DNA of 64,000 nucleotides from contig NZ_VUMY01000002.1 in assembly GCF_009695935.1 (NCBI RefSeq), positions 116,789 through 180,788 on the forward strand, written 5' to 3'. This stretch comes from Mobiluncus porci. Lineage in GTDB: Bacteria > Actinomycetota > Actinomycetes > Actinomycetales > Actinomycetaceae. Every line of letters begins with the position of its first letter. Within the stretch, counting starts at the first letter, position 1. Positions 41,387-52,251 of the stretch are shown here, piece by piece. The position numbers were made by a program, and so were the translations under genes. The notes below the pieces were generated by a model. It was not told the DNA's origin and ran no database searches. It saw only the letters and a program-made list of their open reading frames with translations.

Positions 41387-42714
41387 TGAGTGAACTGAAC
41401 TTGACTGATTTCCCCGCCGGTGAGATTCCTCTGACCCCGATTCTCACAGACATGTGGGGCGAGGATCGTTCCTGGACTCTGGATGCCTACCGAGCCCACG
41501 GCGGCTACCAGGGGCTGGAAAAAGCCAAAACCATGGAGCCTTCCGCGGTTCTAGAAGCCGTGAAGAACTCCGGTCTGCGCGGTCGCGGCGGCGCGGGATT
41601 CCCCGCCGGATTGAAGTGGTCGTTCCTTCCGCCAGATGACGGCTTGCCGCGCTACCTCGTGGTGAACGCCGATGAGTCTGAGCCGGGAACCTGCAAGGAT
41701 ATTCCCCAGATTATGGCTAACCCCCACGCGTTGATTGAAGGGATGGCAATTTGTTCCCGCGCGATTCGCTGCGAACACGCCTTTGTTTACCTGCGCGGCG
41801 AGGTGGCTCATGTCTACCGGCGCTTGTTGGCGGCGGTGCGGGAGGCAACCGAAGCCGGCCTCCTTGGTGACCTGAAAATCACCGCCCACGCCGGAGCCGG
41901 CGCCTACATCTGTGGCGAGGAAACCGCGCTTCTGGACTCCCTCGAAGGGCGCCGCGGACACCCGCGCTTGAAGCCGCCTTTCCCCGCCGCCCAGGGTCTC
42001 TTTGCCCGTCCCACGGTCATCAATAACGTCGAGACCATCTCCCAAGTAGCCGGTATCTTCAAGTATTCCGACAACTGGTATGCCTCGATGGGGACGGAGA
42101 AATCCAAGGGCCACGGCATCTTCTCGATTTCCGGTCACGTCAAGCATCCCGGCCAGTTCGAGGCTCCCTTCGGAATCACCATGCGCCAGTTGCTGTCCTA
42201 CTGCGGGGGAATCCGCGACGGCCACGAACTGAAGTTCTGGGCGGTCGGCGGATCCTCGGCGCCAATCTTCACACCGAATGAACTCGATGTGCCGCTCACC
42301 TATGAAGAAGTCGTGTCCGCAGGCTCGATGCTCGCGACTCGCGCCATCCAGGTCTTTGATGAAACGACCTCGGTCGTTCGCGTCGTGAGCCGCTGGGTGG
42401 ACTTCTACCAGCATGAATCCTGCGGAAAGTGCACGCCGTGCCGCGAAGGCACCTACTGGATGAAACAGATCATGCACCGCCTCGAAGCCGGTAAAGGCGA
42501 GGAAGGCGACGTGGAAAAACTCCTGTCCATCACTTCCGAGATTGGCGGGCGCTGCTTCTGCGCGCTGGGAGATGCGGCCATCACGCCGGTTACTTCCGGC
42601 ATCAAGCACTTCCGTGAGGAATTCGAAAAGGGATACACCACCCCGGCGTGGGAGTTGTTCCCCTACAAGCGGACCGTGGTGTTCAACAACGCCCCCGCAA
42701 AGGATGGTGAATAA
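41386..42714 (+). CDS. nuoF: NADH-quinone oxidoreductase subunit F
   Basis: The NADH- and FMN-binding subunit, 442 residues. Glycine-rich blocks GLRGRGGAGFPAGLKWSF (about residue 65) and AGAGAYICGEETALLDSLEG bind NADH and FMN. Cluster N3 ligands are in ESCGKCTPCREGTYWM (about 345-355) and the Cys of GGRCFCALGD (about 390). Its presence, with NuoE and NuoG, shows that this complex I takes electrons from NADH itself. Confidence 0.96.
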   Translation: MSELNLTDFPAGEIPLTPILTDMWGEDRSWTLDAYRAHGGYQGLEKAKTMEPSAVLEAVKNSGLRGRGGAGFPAGLKWSFLPPDDGLPRYLVVNADESEPGTCKDIPQIMANPHALIEGMAICSRAIRCEHAFVYLRGEVAHVYRRLLAAVREATEAGLLGDLKITAHAGAGAYICGEETALLDSLEGRRGHPRLKPPFPAAQGLFARPTVINNVETISQVAGIFKYSDNWYASMGTEKSKGHGIFSISGHVKHPGQFEAPFGITMRQLLSYCGGIRDGHELKFWAVGGSSAPIFTPNELDVPLTYEEVVSAGSMLATRAIQVFDETTSVVRVVSRWVDFYQHESCGKCTPCREGTYWMKQIMHRLEAGKGEEGDVEKLLSITSEIGGRCFCALGDAAITPVTSGIKHFREEFEKGYTTPAWELFPYKRTVVFNNAPAKDGE

Positions 42715-45315
42715 ATGAGCGACGTTGAAATGGTAAACATCAAGGTCGACGGGAAGCCCTTGAGTGTCCCGAAGGGAACGCTGGCGATTCGCGCTTGTGA
42801 ACAAGCCGGAGTCTATGTCCCGCGGTTTTGCGACCACCCCTTGCTGAAACCGGTCGCTGCCTGCCGCGCTTGCTTGGTGGAGATTGCCTCCCCGAACCGT
42901 CAGGGCGAAATCGCGAAAATGCCGAAGCCGCAACCGGCCTGTTCCACAACTGTCACGGACAAGATGGAGATCTACACCCAACTGTCTTCCGAGGTCGCGG
43001 CCAAGGCGCAAAACGGGATTCTCGAGTTCATCTTGGTTAACCACCCGCTCGATTGTCCGGTTTGTGACAAGGGCGGGGAATGCCCGTTGCAAAACCAGGC
43101 TTTCCTCGAAGGTAACCCGACCTCGCGTTTCACTGATGCGAAGCGGACTTGGCCGAAGCCCCTGCGTCTCACTTCCGAGATTCTGCTTGACCGCGAGCGT
43201 TGCGTGCTGTGCCAGCGTTGCGTGCGTTTCGGCAAGGAGATTGCCGGAGATGCGTTCCTGGATCTGCAAGGGCGCGGCGGCGGTTCCTCGCCTCGCGACC
43301 ACCACGAATTCATGGGTGAAACCATCGGAGCTTTCGATCCCCAGGTGCTGGGAATCTACGACGAAGACTTGAATCCGGATGGGGTGACCCAGTCTCCTTC
43401 GGCCCAGCTCACCGGCCCGGGCGGAAAACCCGGACTTTTGGGAACGCTCCATGCCGAGAACCTGAAAGTCAAAGATCGCGACGTGTCGGGACGGCGCTTT
43501 GCCTCCTACTTCTCCGGAAACGTCACCCAGATTTGTCCGGTGGGGGCGCTGACCAATACGAGCTACCGGTTCCGGTCTCGTCCCCAAGACCTCATCTCCA
43601 CTCCGAGTGTCACGGACCAGGACGCTTCCGGCGCGGAGATTCGCGTCGATGTGCGTCGCGGAGTCGTGACTCGCCAACTCGCGGGTCAAAATCCGGAGGT
43701 CAACGAGGAATGGATTTCCGACAAGGATCGCTATGCTTTCCCGTGGCAGTCCCTGACTGACCGCTTGACCCGCCCGATGATTCGGGACGCTGAGGGGCAA
43801 CTCCAGCCCACCGACTGGGGAACCGCCTTGGCCGCCGCTGCGGGGTATATTCAGTCGGCGAGGACCTCCGGCAAGGGCGTCGGCTTCTTCCCGGGCGGTC
43901 ACTTGACCCTCGAGGACTACTACGCTTGGTCGAAGTTTGCGCGCGTGGTCGCGAAGTCGAACCTGATTGATGCCCGCGCCCGCGACTTCCGGTTTGATGA
44001 AATGAACTTCATCCGGACCCGCGTGGCGGGGCGCCAGATGGAAGTCACTTACCAAGACCTCGAAAAGGCGCCGTTTGTCCTGCTCGTGGACTTCGAGCCC
44101 GAGGATGAATGCGCGACCATGTTCTTGCGCCTGCGTAAAGCCGCCTTGAACCGTGGCACCAAGATCGCAACGATCGCGCCGTTCTTGACTAACGGGGCGA
44201 AGAAGATGAAGGCGGAGCTCATCCAAGCAGTGCCCGGGACTCAAACCCAGATTCTGCGCGAGATTCTCGAAGGCGCCGGCGAGCGCGGAGCCATCAAGGA
44301 GGCGCTTGGCCAATCCGGCGCGGTGATTCTCCTCGGCGAACGGGCCGGCCTCGTCTCCGAAGCCCTCGACACCGCAATGGAACTGGCGGAAGCCACCGGC
44401 GCGAAGTGGGCGTGGGTGCCGCGGCGCGCCGGAGAACGGGCCGCTATCGAGGCGGGCGCGTTCCCCGGGCTTCTCCCTGGAGGGCGCTTGGTTTCCGACC
44501 CCGCCGCTCGCGCCGATGTGGCCGCGGCCTGGGGACTCAAGGATTCTCTGGAAGAAGAAAACGCGTTTTGCATCAAGTGGTCTCTTGAACAAGCCGCCTC
44601 GGGCAACCTTGAAACCCTCGTCATGGGCGGGGTAGACCTGCGTGACCTCGAGAACCCAGAACAGGCTCGCGAAGCCCTAAAGTCCGCAAACGTCATCCAA
44701 CTTGAGGTGCGTAAATCGGATGTCACCGAGTTCGCCAAGGTGGTTCTCCCCGTGGCCCCGCCGCATGAGAAAACCGGCACCTTCGTGAACTGGGAAGGGA
44801 GGCTGTGCCCCTTCGGCCAGGCTCTCGCGACTCGCGCCCTGCCCGACTGGAAGGTCATGAACTTGCTCGCGAGGGCCGCCGGAGTGGATCTCGGGCTGGA
44901 CTCGGTCGAGGCCATCTTGAAGGAATACCAAGAAATGACCGGTTGGGATGGCTCCAAGGCCGATGCTCCCTACCGCGAGGTTCTCGAAGTCCCCCAGGCC
45001 GAGGTTGGTCAGGCGATTCTCGCGACCTGGAAGCCCCTGCTGGATTCGGGTCGTTGCCAAGACGGGGAACCGGATTTGGCCGGTTCTGCCCGCGTGCCGG
45101 TGGCGCGACTGAACGCCAAGACTGCCGCAGAAAACGGGATTGGCCAATACGTCAAGTTGAGCGGCGAGAAGGGTTCCGTCACCTTGCCGGTGGTTCTTGA
45201 TGACCTGCCGGATCGGGTGGTGTGGATGCCGGAATGCTCGCCGGGATCATTGGCTCACGAAACCCTGGGAGTGGCCTACGGCCAGCTCGTGAGTCTGAAA
45301 GCAGCGGAGGTGTAG
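42715..45315 (+). CDS. nuoG: NADH-quinone oxidoreductase subunit G
   Basis: The 866-residue large iron-sulfur subunit. The N-terminal [2Fe-2S] domain has RFCDHPLLKPVAACRACLVE; the next clusters have HPLDCPVCDKGGECPLQNQ (N4/N5 region, with a His ligand nearby) and RERCVLCQRCVRFGKEIAGD, then TQICPVGALTN. The C-terminal part is the molybdopterin-oxidoreductase-like fold without a cofactor. It starts directly after the nuoF stop (TAA ATG). The C-terminal SGEKGSVTLPV block is the formate-dehydrogenase-like end. Confidence 0.95.
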   Translation: MSDVEMVNIKVDGKPLSVPKGTLAIRACEQAGVYVPRFCDHPLLKPVAACRACLVEIASPNRQGEIAKMPKPQPACSTTVTDKMEIYTQLSSEVAAKAQNGILEFILVNHPLDCPVCDKGGECPLQNQAFLEGNPTSRFTDAKRTWPKPLRLTSEILLDRERCVLCQRCVRFGKEIAGDAFLDLQGRGGGSSPRDHHEFMGETIGAFDPQVLGIYDEDLNPDGVTQSPSAQLTGPGGKPGLLGTLHAENLKVKDRDVSGRRFASYFSGNVTQICPVGALTNTSYRFRSRPQDLISTPSVTDQDASGAEIRVDVRRGVVTRQLAGQNPEVNEEWISDKDRYAFPWQSLTDRLTRPMIRDAEGQLQPTDWGTALAAAAGYIQSARTSGKGVGFFPGGHLTLEDYYAWSKFARVVAKSNLIDARARDFRFDEMNFIRTRVAGRQMEVTYQDLEKAPFVLLVDFEPEDECATMFLRLRKAALNRGTKIATIAPFLTNGAKKMKAELIQAVPGTQTQILREILEGAGERGAIKEALGQSGAVILLGERAGLVSEALDTAMELAEATGAKWAWVPRRAGERAAIEAGAFPGLLPGGRLVSDPAARADVAAAWGLKDSLEEENAFCIKWSLEQAASGNLETLVMGGVDLRDLENPEQAREALKSANVIQLEVRKSDVTEFAKVVLPVAPPHEKTGTFVNWEGRLCPFGQALATRALPDWKVMNLLARAAGVDLGLDSVEAILKEYQEMTGWDGSKADAPYREVLEVPQAEVGQAILATWKPLLDSGRCQDGEPDLAGSARVPVARLNAKTAAENGIGQYVKLSGEKGSVTLPVVLDDLPDRVVWMPECSPGSLAHETLGVAYGQLVSLKAAEV

Positions 45316-45318
45316 GAG

Positions 45319-46629
45319 ATGAACTTGCTAACAGCAGTGAACACTACGGATTTCAGCCAGGAAACCTGGTGGATTTCCCTCATCAAGGCAGTCATCATCT
45401 TGGTGCTGCTCATTGTCGGGGTCATCATGCAGCTCTGGGTGGAGCGCCGCGGGCTGGGTCGGATTCAAACCCGTCCCGGACCGAATGTGCGCGGTCCTTT
45501 CGGGCTTTTGCAAGCGGTGGCTGACGCCGGGAAGTTGGTTTTCAAAGAGGACTTCTGGCTCAAGGGCGCGGATAAATTCCTCTACGTTCTCTCCCCGCTC
45601 CTGGTGGCTTTCACGGCATTCGCAGTGCTCGCGATTATCCCGATGGGGCCGAATGTCACGATTGGCGGCATCTCGACTCCACTGCAACTTTTCGACTCTC
45701 CGGTAGCGACCCTCGTGGTTTTGGCTATCTCTTCGGTCGGGGTTTATGGCATTGTTTTGGGCGGCTGGTCTGCGGGTTCCCCCTATCCGTTACTCGGCTC
45801 GGTGCGTTCCACCGCCCAGGTGATTTCCTATGAACTCGCGATGGGCACCTCTCTTGTCAGCGTGTTCATCATGGCCGGTTCCATGTCGACTTCGAAGATT
45901 GTGGAAGCCCAACAAGACCCGACTTGGCTCCTAGGGCTCCTACCGGCCTTCATTGTCTACGTCATTGCGGCCTTTGGGGAAACGAACCGTTTGCCTTTCG
46001 ACCTGACCGAATGTGAAGGTGAGCTCGTGGCCGGTCACCAAACGGAATATTCCGGCATGAAGTTCGCCTGGTTCTACCTCGCCGAATACCTCAACATCAT
46101 GAATGTCTCGGCGGTGGCAGTGACCATGTTCCTCGGAGGCTGGAAAGCCCCGTGGCCGTGGGATTTCATGAACCCGTTGACCGGCTCGCCGTGGTGGGGC
46201 GTGCTGTGGTTCGGGATTAAAGTCTGGGCCATGTTCGCTTTCTTTGTCTGGGTGCGCGGGACTCTCGTGCGTTTCCGCTACGACCAGTTCATGGATCTCG
46301 GCTGGAAGGTTCTCATTCCGGTCGGTTTCGTGTGGATGATCGCGGTGGCCTGGATTAAGGCACTGCCCTTGTTCTTCAACTTCTCTTCCACCCAAGTTTT
46401 GATAGCGGTCGCGGTGGTCTGTGTCGTCTTGCTGGTTATCGTCTTGTTGATTCCGGTCAAGAAACCCAGACCGGTCGATAACGGCCCCTTCGACCCGATG
46501 CGAGACGGTTTCCCCGTACCTCCGCTTCCCGGTCAAACCCTGCCGGACTCGCCGAGAGCCGGACGCATTAAAGTTGCTGCCAGTGCCCCTGTCGAGGCCG
46601 CAATCTCCGACGGAAAGGACGAAAAGTGA
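45319..46629 (+). CDS. nuoH: NADH-quinone oxidoreductase subunit H
   Basis: The membrane subunit next to the quinone cavity. Eight or nine hydrophobic segments are visible. Conserved loops are [59 protein letters not shown] with QTEYSGMKF, and [19 protein letters not shown]. The 436 residues include a cytoplasmic tail of about 50 polar residues. The start is 3 bases after nuoG. Stop overlaps the nuoI start (GTGA). Confidence 0.96.
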   Translation: MNLLTAVNTTDFSQETWWISLIKAVIILVLLIVGVIMQLWVERRGLGRIQTRPGPNVRGPFGLLQAVADAGKLVFKEDFWLKGADKFLYVLSPLLVAFTAFAVLAIIPMGPNVTIGGISTPLQLFDSPVATLVVLAISSVGVYGIVLGGWSAGSPYPLLGSVRSTAQVISYELAMGTSLVSVFIMAGSMSTSKIVEAQQDPTWLLGLLPAFIVYVIAAFGETNRLPFDLTECEGELVAGHQTEYSGMKFAWFYLAEYLNIMNVSAVAVTMFLGGWKAPWPWDFMNPLTGSPWWGVLWFGIKVWAMFAFFVWVRGTLVRFRYDQFMDLGWKVLIPVGFVWMIAVAWIKALPLFFNFSSTQVLIAVAVVCVVLLVIVLLIPVKKPRPVDNGPFDPMRDGFPVPPLPGQTLPDSPRAGRIKVAASAPVEAAISDGKDEK

Positions 46630-47354
46630 GCGAAGTAAACGAGTCAGACTTGGTTAAAACCGAGACTCCCGACTCCCCGGACACTTTAGCGCCGGCGGTG
46701 AAAACCGACGCGGATCCGAGTCTGTGGCGGCCCAAGAAGAAGAGTTTCCTGGGCGAACAGTTGAAGGCAGTGGCCGGTTTCGGGGTCACTTTCCGGAACT
46801 TCTTCCGCCCCTACGCCACCGAACAGTGGCCTTTCGAGAAGGTTCCCACCCAGCCGCGCTACCACGGACGCCACCACCTGAACCGGTGGGCTGACGGACT
46901 GGAGAAATGCGTGGGATGCGAACTGTGTGCCTGGGCTTGTCCGGCGGACGCGATTTATGTAGAAGCGGGCTCGAACACCCCCGAAGCCCAGTACTCCGCG
47001 GGTGAACGCTACGGCAAGGTCTACGAAATCAACTACCTGCGCTGCATTTTCTGCGGGATGTGCATTGAGGCTTGCCCGACGCGGGCCTTGACCATGTCCA
47101 ATGATTACGAAATCTGGGACGACAACCGCGAGGACCTCATCTACGAGAAAGACCGGATTCTGGTTCCCGTCTCTGACGGCATGATCGCAGCCCCGCACCC
47201 GATGGTGGAGGACGCTACCGATATGGATTACTACAACGGGAAAGTCACCGGTCCGACGCAGGCCCAGATTGATTGGGTGAAGGCGAAGCGGCCCGATGAT
47301 CCTTCCTTACCGAAGGCTGTGGCGACTCGCCAGGCCGAGGAGGTGAAGGCATGA
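46626..47354 (+). CDS. nuoI: NADH-quinone oxidoreductase subunit I
   Basis: The 242-residue subunit that holds two [4Fe-4S] clusters (N6a and N6b) between the flavin arm and N2. Both motifs are intact: [16 protein letters not shown] (about residues 95-110) and [16 protein letters not shown] (about 140-155). The N-terminus has an extra 45 polar residues. GTG start overlapping nuoH; ATGA overlap with nuoJ. Confidence 0.95.
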   Translation: MSEVNESDLVKTETPDSPDTLAPAVKTDADPSLWRPKKKSFLGEQLKAVAGFGVTFRNFFRPYATEQWPFEKVPTQPRYHGRHHLNRWADGLEKCVGCELCAWACPADAIYVEAGSNTPEAQYSAGERYGKVYEINYLRCIFCGMCIEACPTRALTMSNDYEIWDDNREDLIYEKDRILVPVSDGMIAAPHPMVEDATDMDYYNGKVTGPTQAQIDWVKAKRPDDPSLPKAVATRQAEEVKA

Positions 47355-48334
47355 ACACGCTGATTCCTTTCGCTCTGCCTCTCGCGGAACTTCCGACCGG
47401 ACAAGCGGTTTTCTTGGCGATTACTGGCGGGATTGCTCTCGTTTGTGCGCTGGCGGTAGCGTTTTCAAACCGCGCGGTTCACGCCGCCGTCTACATGATG
47501 GGAATGATGATTTCCATTGCCGGCATCTACTTCTCGGTGGGCGCCGAGTTTCTCGGGGCGGTGCAAATCGTGGTCTACACCGGCGCGATTATGATGATGT
47601 TCCTCTTCGTCATCATGCTCGTCGGGGTTCAGGCCGTGGACTCCCCGCGGGACTCGAAGAAAGTCACCGTGTTAGCAGCCGTGTTGATGATGCTCGCCTT
47701 TGCGATTCTCGCGATTGTGGCCGCCGCCAACACGACCATCAATGCGATTATTCCGCCCCAGCAAGATCCGGCCACGAATCCGGTCAAGATCGCTACGAGC
47801 CTCATCAACACCTACTACTTCCCGATGGAGATGGTCGCGGGCTTGCTCATTATCGCCGCGGTCGGCGCCATGACTCTGACCCATTCTGACTACCTCCTCC
47901 CGCGCCTGACCCAGCGCTTCATCGTCGAACAGCGCATGAAGGCCTACCGTGAGAAGGGCTTGATGCTTGGCCAGGAAGTGCCCCCGGGCGTTTACGCCGA
48001 AACCAATGCGCTGGATGTTCCGGCCATCAACGGCGAAACCAAGCGTCCCGAAATCTCCTCGGTGCCGCGCGTGGTTCGCGTTCGTGGCGAAGAGCGCTCT
48101 CTCGGAGAGGCTTCGCCTTGGGCTGCGCGCGCTCTGGCTGAAGAAGCCAGCGGAGGCGTTGGCCTGCACGGCAAGGAGGCCACTTTGACGGTGGCGCGGT
48201 CTGGAGCCTGGGGGATGCCCGGTCCGGCAGCTCCCGAACTTCCGAGCGGCTTGGTGGAATCCACCCGCCCCAAGGAACTTCCGGCGGGTTCTGCCCCGGA
48301 AGCTGAAGCCGCGGAGAAAGGAGAAAACGCATGA
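47351..48334 (+). CDS. nuoJ: NADH-quinone oxidoreductase subunit J
   Basis: A membrane subunit with five hydrophobic segments in the first 190 residues. The mark is [20 protein letters not shown] with [10 protein letters not shown], the pi-bulge helix of complex I. The remaining 135 residues form a polar, Glu/Ala/Pro-rich cytoplasmic tail without known motif, as often in actinobacteria. ATGA overlaps on both sides couple it to nuoI and nuoK. Confidence 0.93.
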   Translation: MNTLIPFALPLAELPTGQAVFLAITGGIALVCALAVAFSNRAVHAAVYMMGMMISIAGIYFSVGAEFLGAVQIVVYTGAIMMMFLFVIMLVGVQAVDSPRDSKKVTVLAAVLMMLAFAILAIVAAANTTINAIIPPQQDPATNPVKIATSLINTYYFPMEMVAGLLIIAAVGAMTLTHSDYLLPRLTQRFIVEQRMKAYREKGLMLGQEVPPGVYAETNALDVPAINGETKRPEISSVPRVVRVRGEERSLGEASPWAARALAEEASGGVGLHGKEATLTVARSGAWGMPGPAAPELPSGLVESTRPKELPAGSAPEAEAAEKGENA

Positions 48335-48630
48335 CGATGATGTTCCTGGTTTATGTGGCGTTGGCGATGTTCGCCATCGGCGCCCTGACCGTGCTGCTGC
48401 ACCGCAGCGCCGTCGTCGCCCTGATGGGGGTCGAGATTATGTTGAACTCCTGTAACTTGGCCCTGGCGGCTCTTGGTGAAATCAACAAAAACATGGACGG
48501 ACAAGTCATGGCTTTCTTCGTGATGGTCGTTGCCGCCGCGGAAGTCGTGGTGGGCTTGGCCTTGATTGTTTCCCTGTTCCGCTCGCGGAGGACGACCTCC
48601 GTTGATGACTTCAACCTCTTGAACGGTTAA
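48331..48630 (+). CDS. nuoK: NADH-quinone oxidoreductase subunit K
   Basis: The 99-residue MrpC-like membrane subunit with three helices. The conserved Glu residues lie in [15 protein letters not shown] and [15 protein letters not shown], part of the proton path. The start overlaps the nuoJ stop by ATGA. Confidence 0.95.
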   Translation: MTMMFLVYVALAMFAIGALTVLLHRSAVVALMGVEIMLNSCNLALAALGEINKNMDGQVMAFFVMVVAAAEVVVGLALIVSLFRSRRTTSVDDFNLLNG

Positions 48631-48646
48631 GGGGGAAGGCAGAAAT

Positions 48647-50635
48647 ATGTTGAATGTTTTTCTAAACACTCTGCCCACAGCGGGCGAGGCTGTCTCATAC
48701 GGTGAGGCCACCGGCGCGGCTAACTACGCTTGGCTCATGATCGCGATTCCGCTTCTGAGCTCGCTGTTCTTGCTGGTTTTGGGGCGGCGCGCGGACAAGT
48801 GGGGACACTGGATCGGGATGCTCGCACCCTGGGCTTCCTTCGTTATCGGCGTCATGGTTCTGGTGGAGATGCTCGGGCGCGCCCCCGAAGCGCGCGCCCA
48901 GTCCGTGAACCTGTGGCACTGGCTGCCGGGTTCTGCGGTGGATGTGAGTTTCGGGCTGTTGCTCGACCCGCTCTCTATTGCCTTCGTGATGCTCGTGACC
49001 TTCGTCGGGTCTTTGATCCACGTTTACTCCGTGGGATACATGGAACACGACACGGATCGGCGCCGCTTCTTCGCCTACCTGAACCTCTTCGTCGCCGCGA
49101 TGTTGACTCTGGTTCTTGGCAACTCTTATTTGGTGTTGTTCGTCGGCTGGGAGGGCGTCGGTTTGGCGTCTTACCTCTTGATTGGCTTCTGGAACCAGGT
49201 GCATGACAATGCGGTGGCCGCCAAGAAGGCTTTCGTCATGAACCGTGTGGGTGACCTCGGGCTCCTGATTGCGATGATGGCGATGTTCGCTCGCTTCGGT
49301 TCGGTCGACTTCGCGACCGTCCTCGGGAGCGAAGCCGGAGTCGGCTGGGCCACCTTCATCGGGCTGTTCCTGCTGCTCGCGGCCTGTGGTAAATCCGCGC
49401 AGTTCCCGTTGCAGGCTTGGTTGGGCGACGCCATGGCCGGTCCAACCCCCGTTTCCGCGCTTATCCACGCGGCAACGATGGTCACCGCCGGTGTCTACCT
49501 GATGGTTCGTTCTGGTGCCATCTACACCCAGACCCCGGGTGCCTCCCTGGCGGTCGCGATTATCGGAGCCGTGACGCTCTTGTTCGGAGCGATTGTCGGT
49601 TGCGCGAAGGACGACATGAAGAAGGTTCTGGCGGCCTCCACGATGTCCCAGATTGGCTACATGATGCTCGGCGCGGGTCTTGGCCCGGTGGGCTGGGCTT
49701 TCGCCATCTTCCACCTGATTATGCACGGCTTCTTCAAGGCCCAGTTGTTCCTTTCCGCCGGTACGGTGATGCACGCCATGAGCGAGCAAGTCAATATTCG
49801 CCGCTTTGGTGGGCTCGCGAAGGTCATGAAGATTACCTGGTTTGCGTTCCTGGTTGGCTGGCTCGCTATCTTGGGGATTCCGCCGTTCTCCGGCTTCTTC
49901 TCGAAAGACAAGATCATTGAAGTTGCCTTCATGCCGAACCCGAACTTCGGCGAATGGTACCCCTGGGTCTTTGGCCTGGTGGCCTTGTTCGGCGCGGGGA
50001 TTACGGCCTTCTACATGTCGCGCTTGTTCTTCCTCATCTTCCACGGGGAGGCCCGCTGGACTACTGCCGAAGAAGGCGCTCCGGTTCACCCCCACGAGGC
50101 GAATGCCTGGATGACCGTGCCCCTCTTGGTTTTGTCGGTATTCTCGATTGCGGCCGGTGGGCTGCTGTCGGTGGGCAACCTGTTTGTCGAATGGCTCGCC
50201 CCCGTGGTTGCGGTGGGCACTCGGGGGACGGAAGTGGCTCATCCCGAGCCGGTTTTGCCGCCCACCGTTTTGATTATTCTGACGCTCGCTGTCGTTGTTT
50301 TCGGGGTGGCTGTTGCCTACGTGCTCTTCATGCGCCGACCCGTAGAAAAGGCCGTACCGGCTGCCGGCGCTCTCGTCACAGCAGCACGCAATGACCTTTA
50401 CCAAGACCAGGTCAACGACAAACTCTTTGTCACTCCGGTCATGGCCCTTGCTGACGGCGTAGAAGTCACCGACTCGAAAGTGGTTGACGGGGTCGTGGAA
50501 GGCTCCGGAAAACTATCCCTCGCGCTCGGAAAACTCGGAGCGGGTCTCCACTCGGGAGCGCCACGGCGCTACGCCGGTTGGACCCTGGCCGGAACGGTCT
50601 TGGCTCTCTGTCTCGTAATCGTGACGAGGCTGTGA
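48647..50635 (+). CDS. nuoL: NADH-quinone oxidoreductase subunit L
   Basis: The 662-residue outermost proton-pumping subunit of the Mrp antiporter type. Markers are FVGSLIHVYSVGYMEHD, FVGWEGVGLASYLLIGFWN (pump Glu), ALIHAATMVTAGVYLMVRS, STMSQIGYMMLGAG and HGFFKAQLFLSAGTVMHA. The C-terminal long lateral helix region is present (about residues 500-600). The ATG has GGGGGAAGG upstream. Confidence 0.95.
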   Translation: MLNVFLNTLPTAGEAVSYGEATGAANYAWLMIAIPLLSSLFLLVLGRRADKWGHWIGMLAPWASFVIGVMVLVEMLGRAPEARAQSVNLWHWLPGSAVDVSFGLLLDPLSIAFVMLVTFVGSLIHVYSVGYMEHDTDRRRFFAYLNLFVAAMLTLVLGNSYLVLFVGWEGVGLASYLLIGFWNQVHDNAVAAKKAFVMNRVGDLGLLIAMMAMFARFGSVDFATVLGSEAGVGWATFIGLFLLLAACGKSAQFPLQAWLGDAMAGPTPVSALIHAATMVTAGVYLMVRSGAIYTQTPGASLAVAIIGAVTLLFGAIVGCAKDDMKKVLAASTMSQIGYMMLGAGLGPVGWAFAIFHLIMHGFFKAQLFLSAGTVMHAMSEQVNIRRFGGLAKVMKITWFAFLVGWLAILGIPPFSGFFSKDKIIEVAFMPNPNFGEWYPWVFGLVALFGAGITAFYMSRLFFLIFHGEARWTTAEEGAPVHPHEANAWMTVPLLVLSVFSIAAGGLLSVGNLFVEWLAPVVAVGTRGTEVAHPEPVLPPTVLIILTLAVVVFGVAVAYVLFMRRPVEKAVPAAGALVTAARNDLYQDQVNDKLFVTPVMALADGVEVTDSKVVDGVVEGSGKLSLALGKLGAGLHSGAPRRYAGWTLAGTVLALCLVIVTRL

Positions 50636-50655
50636 GGAACTGAGGTAATAAAAGG

Positions 50656-52251
50656 ATGAACATGGTTTTTTCACAAACAACGATTCCGACCACGACCAAC
50701 TTTCCCTGGTTGTCGCTCCTGGTGGCTTTGCCGCTGGTCTTTGCGCTCGTGCTGTGGCTCGTGAAACCCCTGCGTCCAGCCGGTCGTGAGATCGCCCTGG
50801 TTATCGCGGTGGCGGAACTTGTCGGGATTCTCGTCGCGGCCTTCACCGGTTTTGACTTGGGCGAGGCTCCGGCCTTCCAACTCGGGGAGACCTATTCGTG
50901 GATTCCGGCGATTGGGCTGTCCTGGGCTCTGGGAGTAAACGGGCTCGGCCTGGTCATGATTATCTTGGCAACCGCGCTGACGCCCTTGGTGATTCTCGCC
51001 TCCTGGTCCGAAGACAAGGACGCCGATTCACGCGCCGGTTACGCGGGGCTCATCTTGGCGCTGGAGGCGTTCATGGTGTTGCTCTTTGCCGCGCGCGACC
51101 TGTTGCTGTTCTATATCGCCTTTGAGGGGATGCTGATTCCGCTGTACTTCCTGGTGGGTCGCTTCGGCCACGGGGACGCAGCAAAGCGTCGCCACGCCGC
51201 CATCAAGTTCGTGCTTTACTCGCTGGCCGGCGGTTTGGTGATGCTCTTCGGCGTCATCGCGGTCTACGTCACCGCGTCCGGGTCGGTCAAAGATTCGGCG
51301 CGACTGTTCCACATGGACACCTTGACCCAAGTTGACCTCGGGGCGAGCCCCTACGCCATGTTCATCATGGTGACTTTCCTGATTGCTTTCGCGATTAAAG
51401 CGCCGATGGTTCCGGTTCACACTTGGCTGCCTTCAACTGCGGAGGTTGCCCGCGGTGGCACTTCGGTTTTGTTGGTGGGCGTGCTCGACAAGGTCGGTAC
51501 CTGGGGCATGATCATGTTCTGCTGGCAGTTGTTCCCAGCGGCCTCTGCGAAGGTGGCGCCGGTGATTATCGTGTTGGCAATTATCTCGATCCTCTGGGGT
51601 GCGATGGCTGCCATTGCCCAAAAAGACCTCATGCGTTTGGTGTCCTTCACCTCCATCTCCCACTTCGGGTTCATGGTGATGGCTCTGTACGTGGGCTCTC
51701 AGACCGCGATTGAAGGCGCCATGCTCTACATGGTGGCTCACGGCGTTTCGATCGCCGGGATGTTCCTCCTGTCCGGTTGGCTCACGGAACGCGGCGGCAC
51801 CCAAGAAATCGCCGCCTACTCCGGTTTCCAGAGAGTCACTCCGACCTTGGCTGGCCTGTTCTTGTTCTCAGGCTTGGCTGCGATTGGCTTGCCGGGCCTG
51901 TCCGGATTCCTCCCCGAATACCTGATTCTGGTGGGAACCTTCCGCGTGTCTCTCGCGGCAGCGATTGTGGCGGTTCTCGGCGTGGTTCTCGCCGCGGTTT
52001 ACCTCTTGTTGCCCTACCAAAAGATCTTCACCGGCCCCATCGATGGGCGCGTGAAGGAGGCTCCGGACTTGGGGTGGCGCGAGAAACTCATCACGGCCCC
52101 GATTGTCCTGGCCATGTTGGGACTCGGGTTCTTGCCCGGCCCGACCCTGGAGTTGTTGAAGCCCGATGCGGCCGAGATGTTTGCGGCCCAGTCAACCAGT
52201 GGTTTGACCGTCTTAGATGCCTCACCCGCGAGTGAAGGGAGCGCGAAATAA
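50656..52251 (+). CDS. nuoM: NADH-quinone oxidoreductase subunit M
   Basis: The 531-residue antiporter-like subunit. Markers are FYIAFEGMLIPLYFLVGRFG (pump Glu), VPVHTWLPSTAEVARGGTSV, SFTSISHFGFMVMALY and MVAHGVSIAGMFLLSGWL. Two ATG codons compete: 50656 and 50662; the latter has AAAAGG at a better distance. The stop overlaps the nuoN start by one base. Confidence 0.95.
   Translation: MNMVFSQTTIPTTTNFPWLSLLVALPLVFALVLWLVKPLRPAGREIALVIAVAELVGILVAAFTGFDLGEAPAFQLGETYSWIPAIGLSWALGVNGLGLVMIILATALTPLVILASWSEDKDADSRAGYAGLILALEAFMVLLFAARDLLLFYIAFEGMLIPLYFLVGRFGHGDAAKRRHAAIKFVLYSLAGGLVMLFGVIAVYVTASGSVKDSARLFHMDTLTQVDLGASPYAMFIMVTFLIAFAIKAPMVPVHTWLPSTAEVARGGTSVLLVGVLDKVGTWGMIMFCWQLFPAASAKVAPVIIVLAIISILWGAMAAIAQKDLMRLVSFTSISHFGFMVMALYVGSQTAIEGAMLYMVAHGVSIAGMFLLSGWLTERGGTQEIAAYSGFQRVTPTLAGLFLFSGLAAIGLPGLSGFLPEYLILVGTFRVSLAAAIVAVLGVVLAAVYLLLPYQKIFTGPIDGRVKEAPDLGWREKLITAPIVLAMLGLGFLPGPTLELLKPDAAEMFAAQSTSGLTVLDASPASEGSAK

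Noticed and set aside
41551..44592. Minus-strand frame of 1013 codons opposite nuoF-nuoG
   Set aside because: It crosses two well-supported genes antisense and has no recognisable protein features.
48695..50404. Minus-strand frame of 569 codons opposite nuoL
   Set aside because: It is a shadow frame, His/Gln/Arg-rich. The membrane helices of NuoL are unmistakable on the plus strand.
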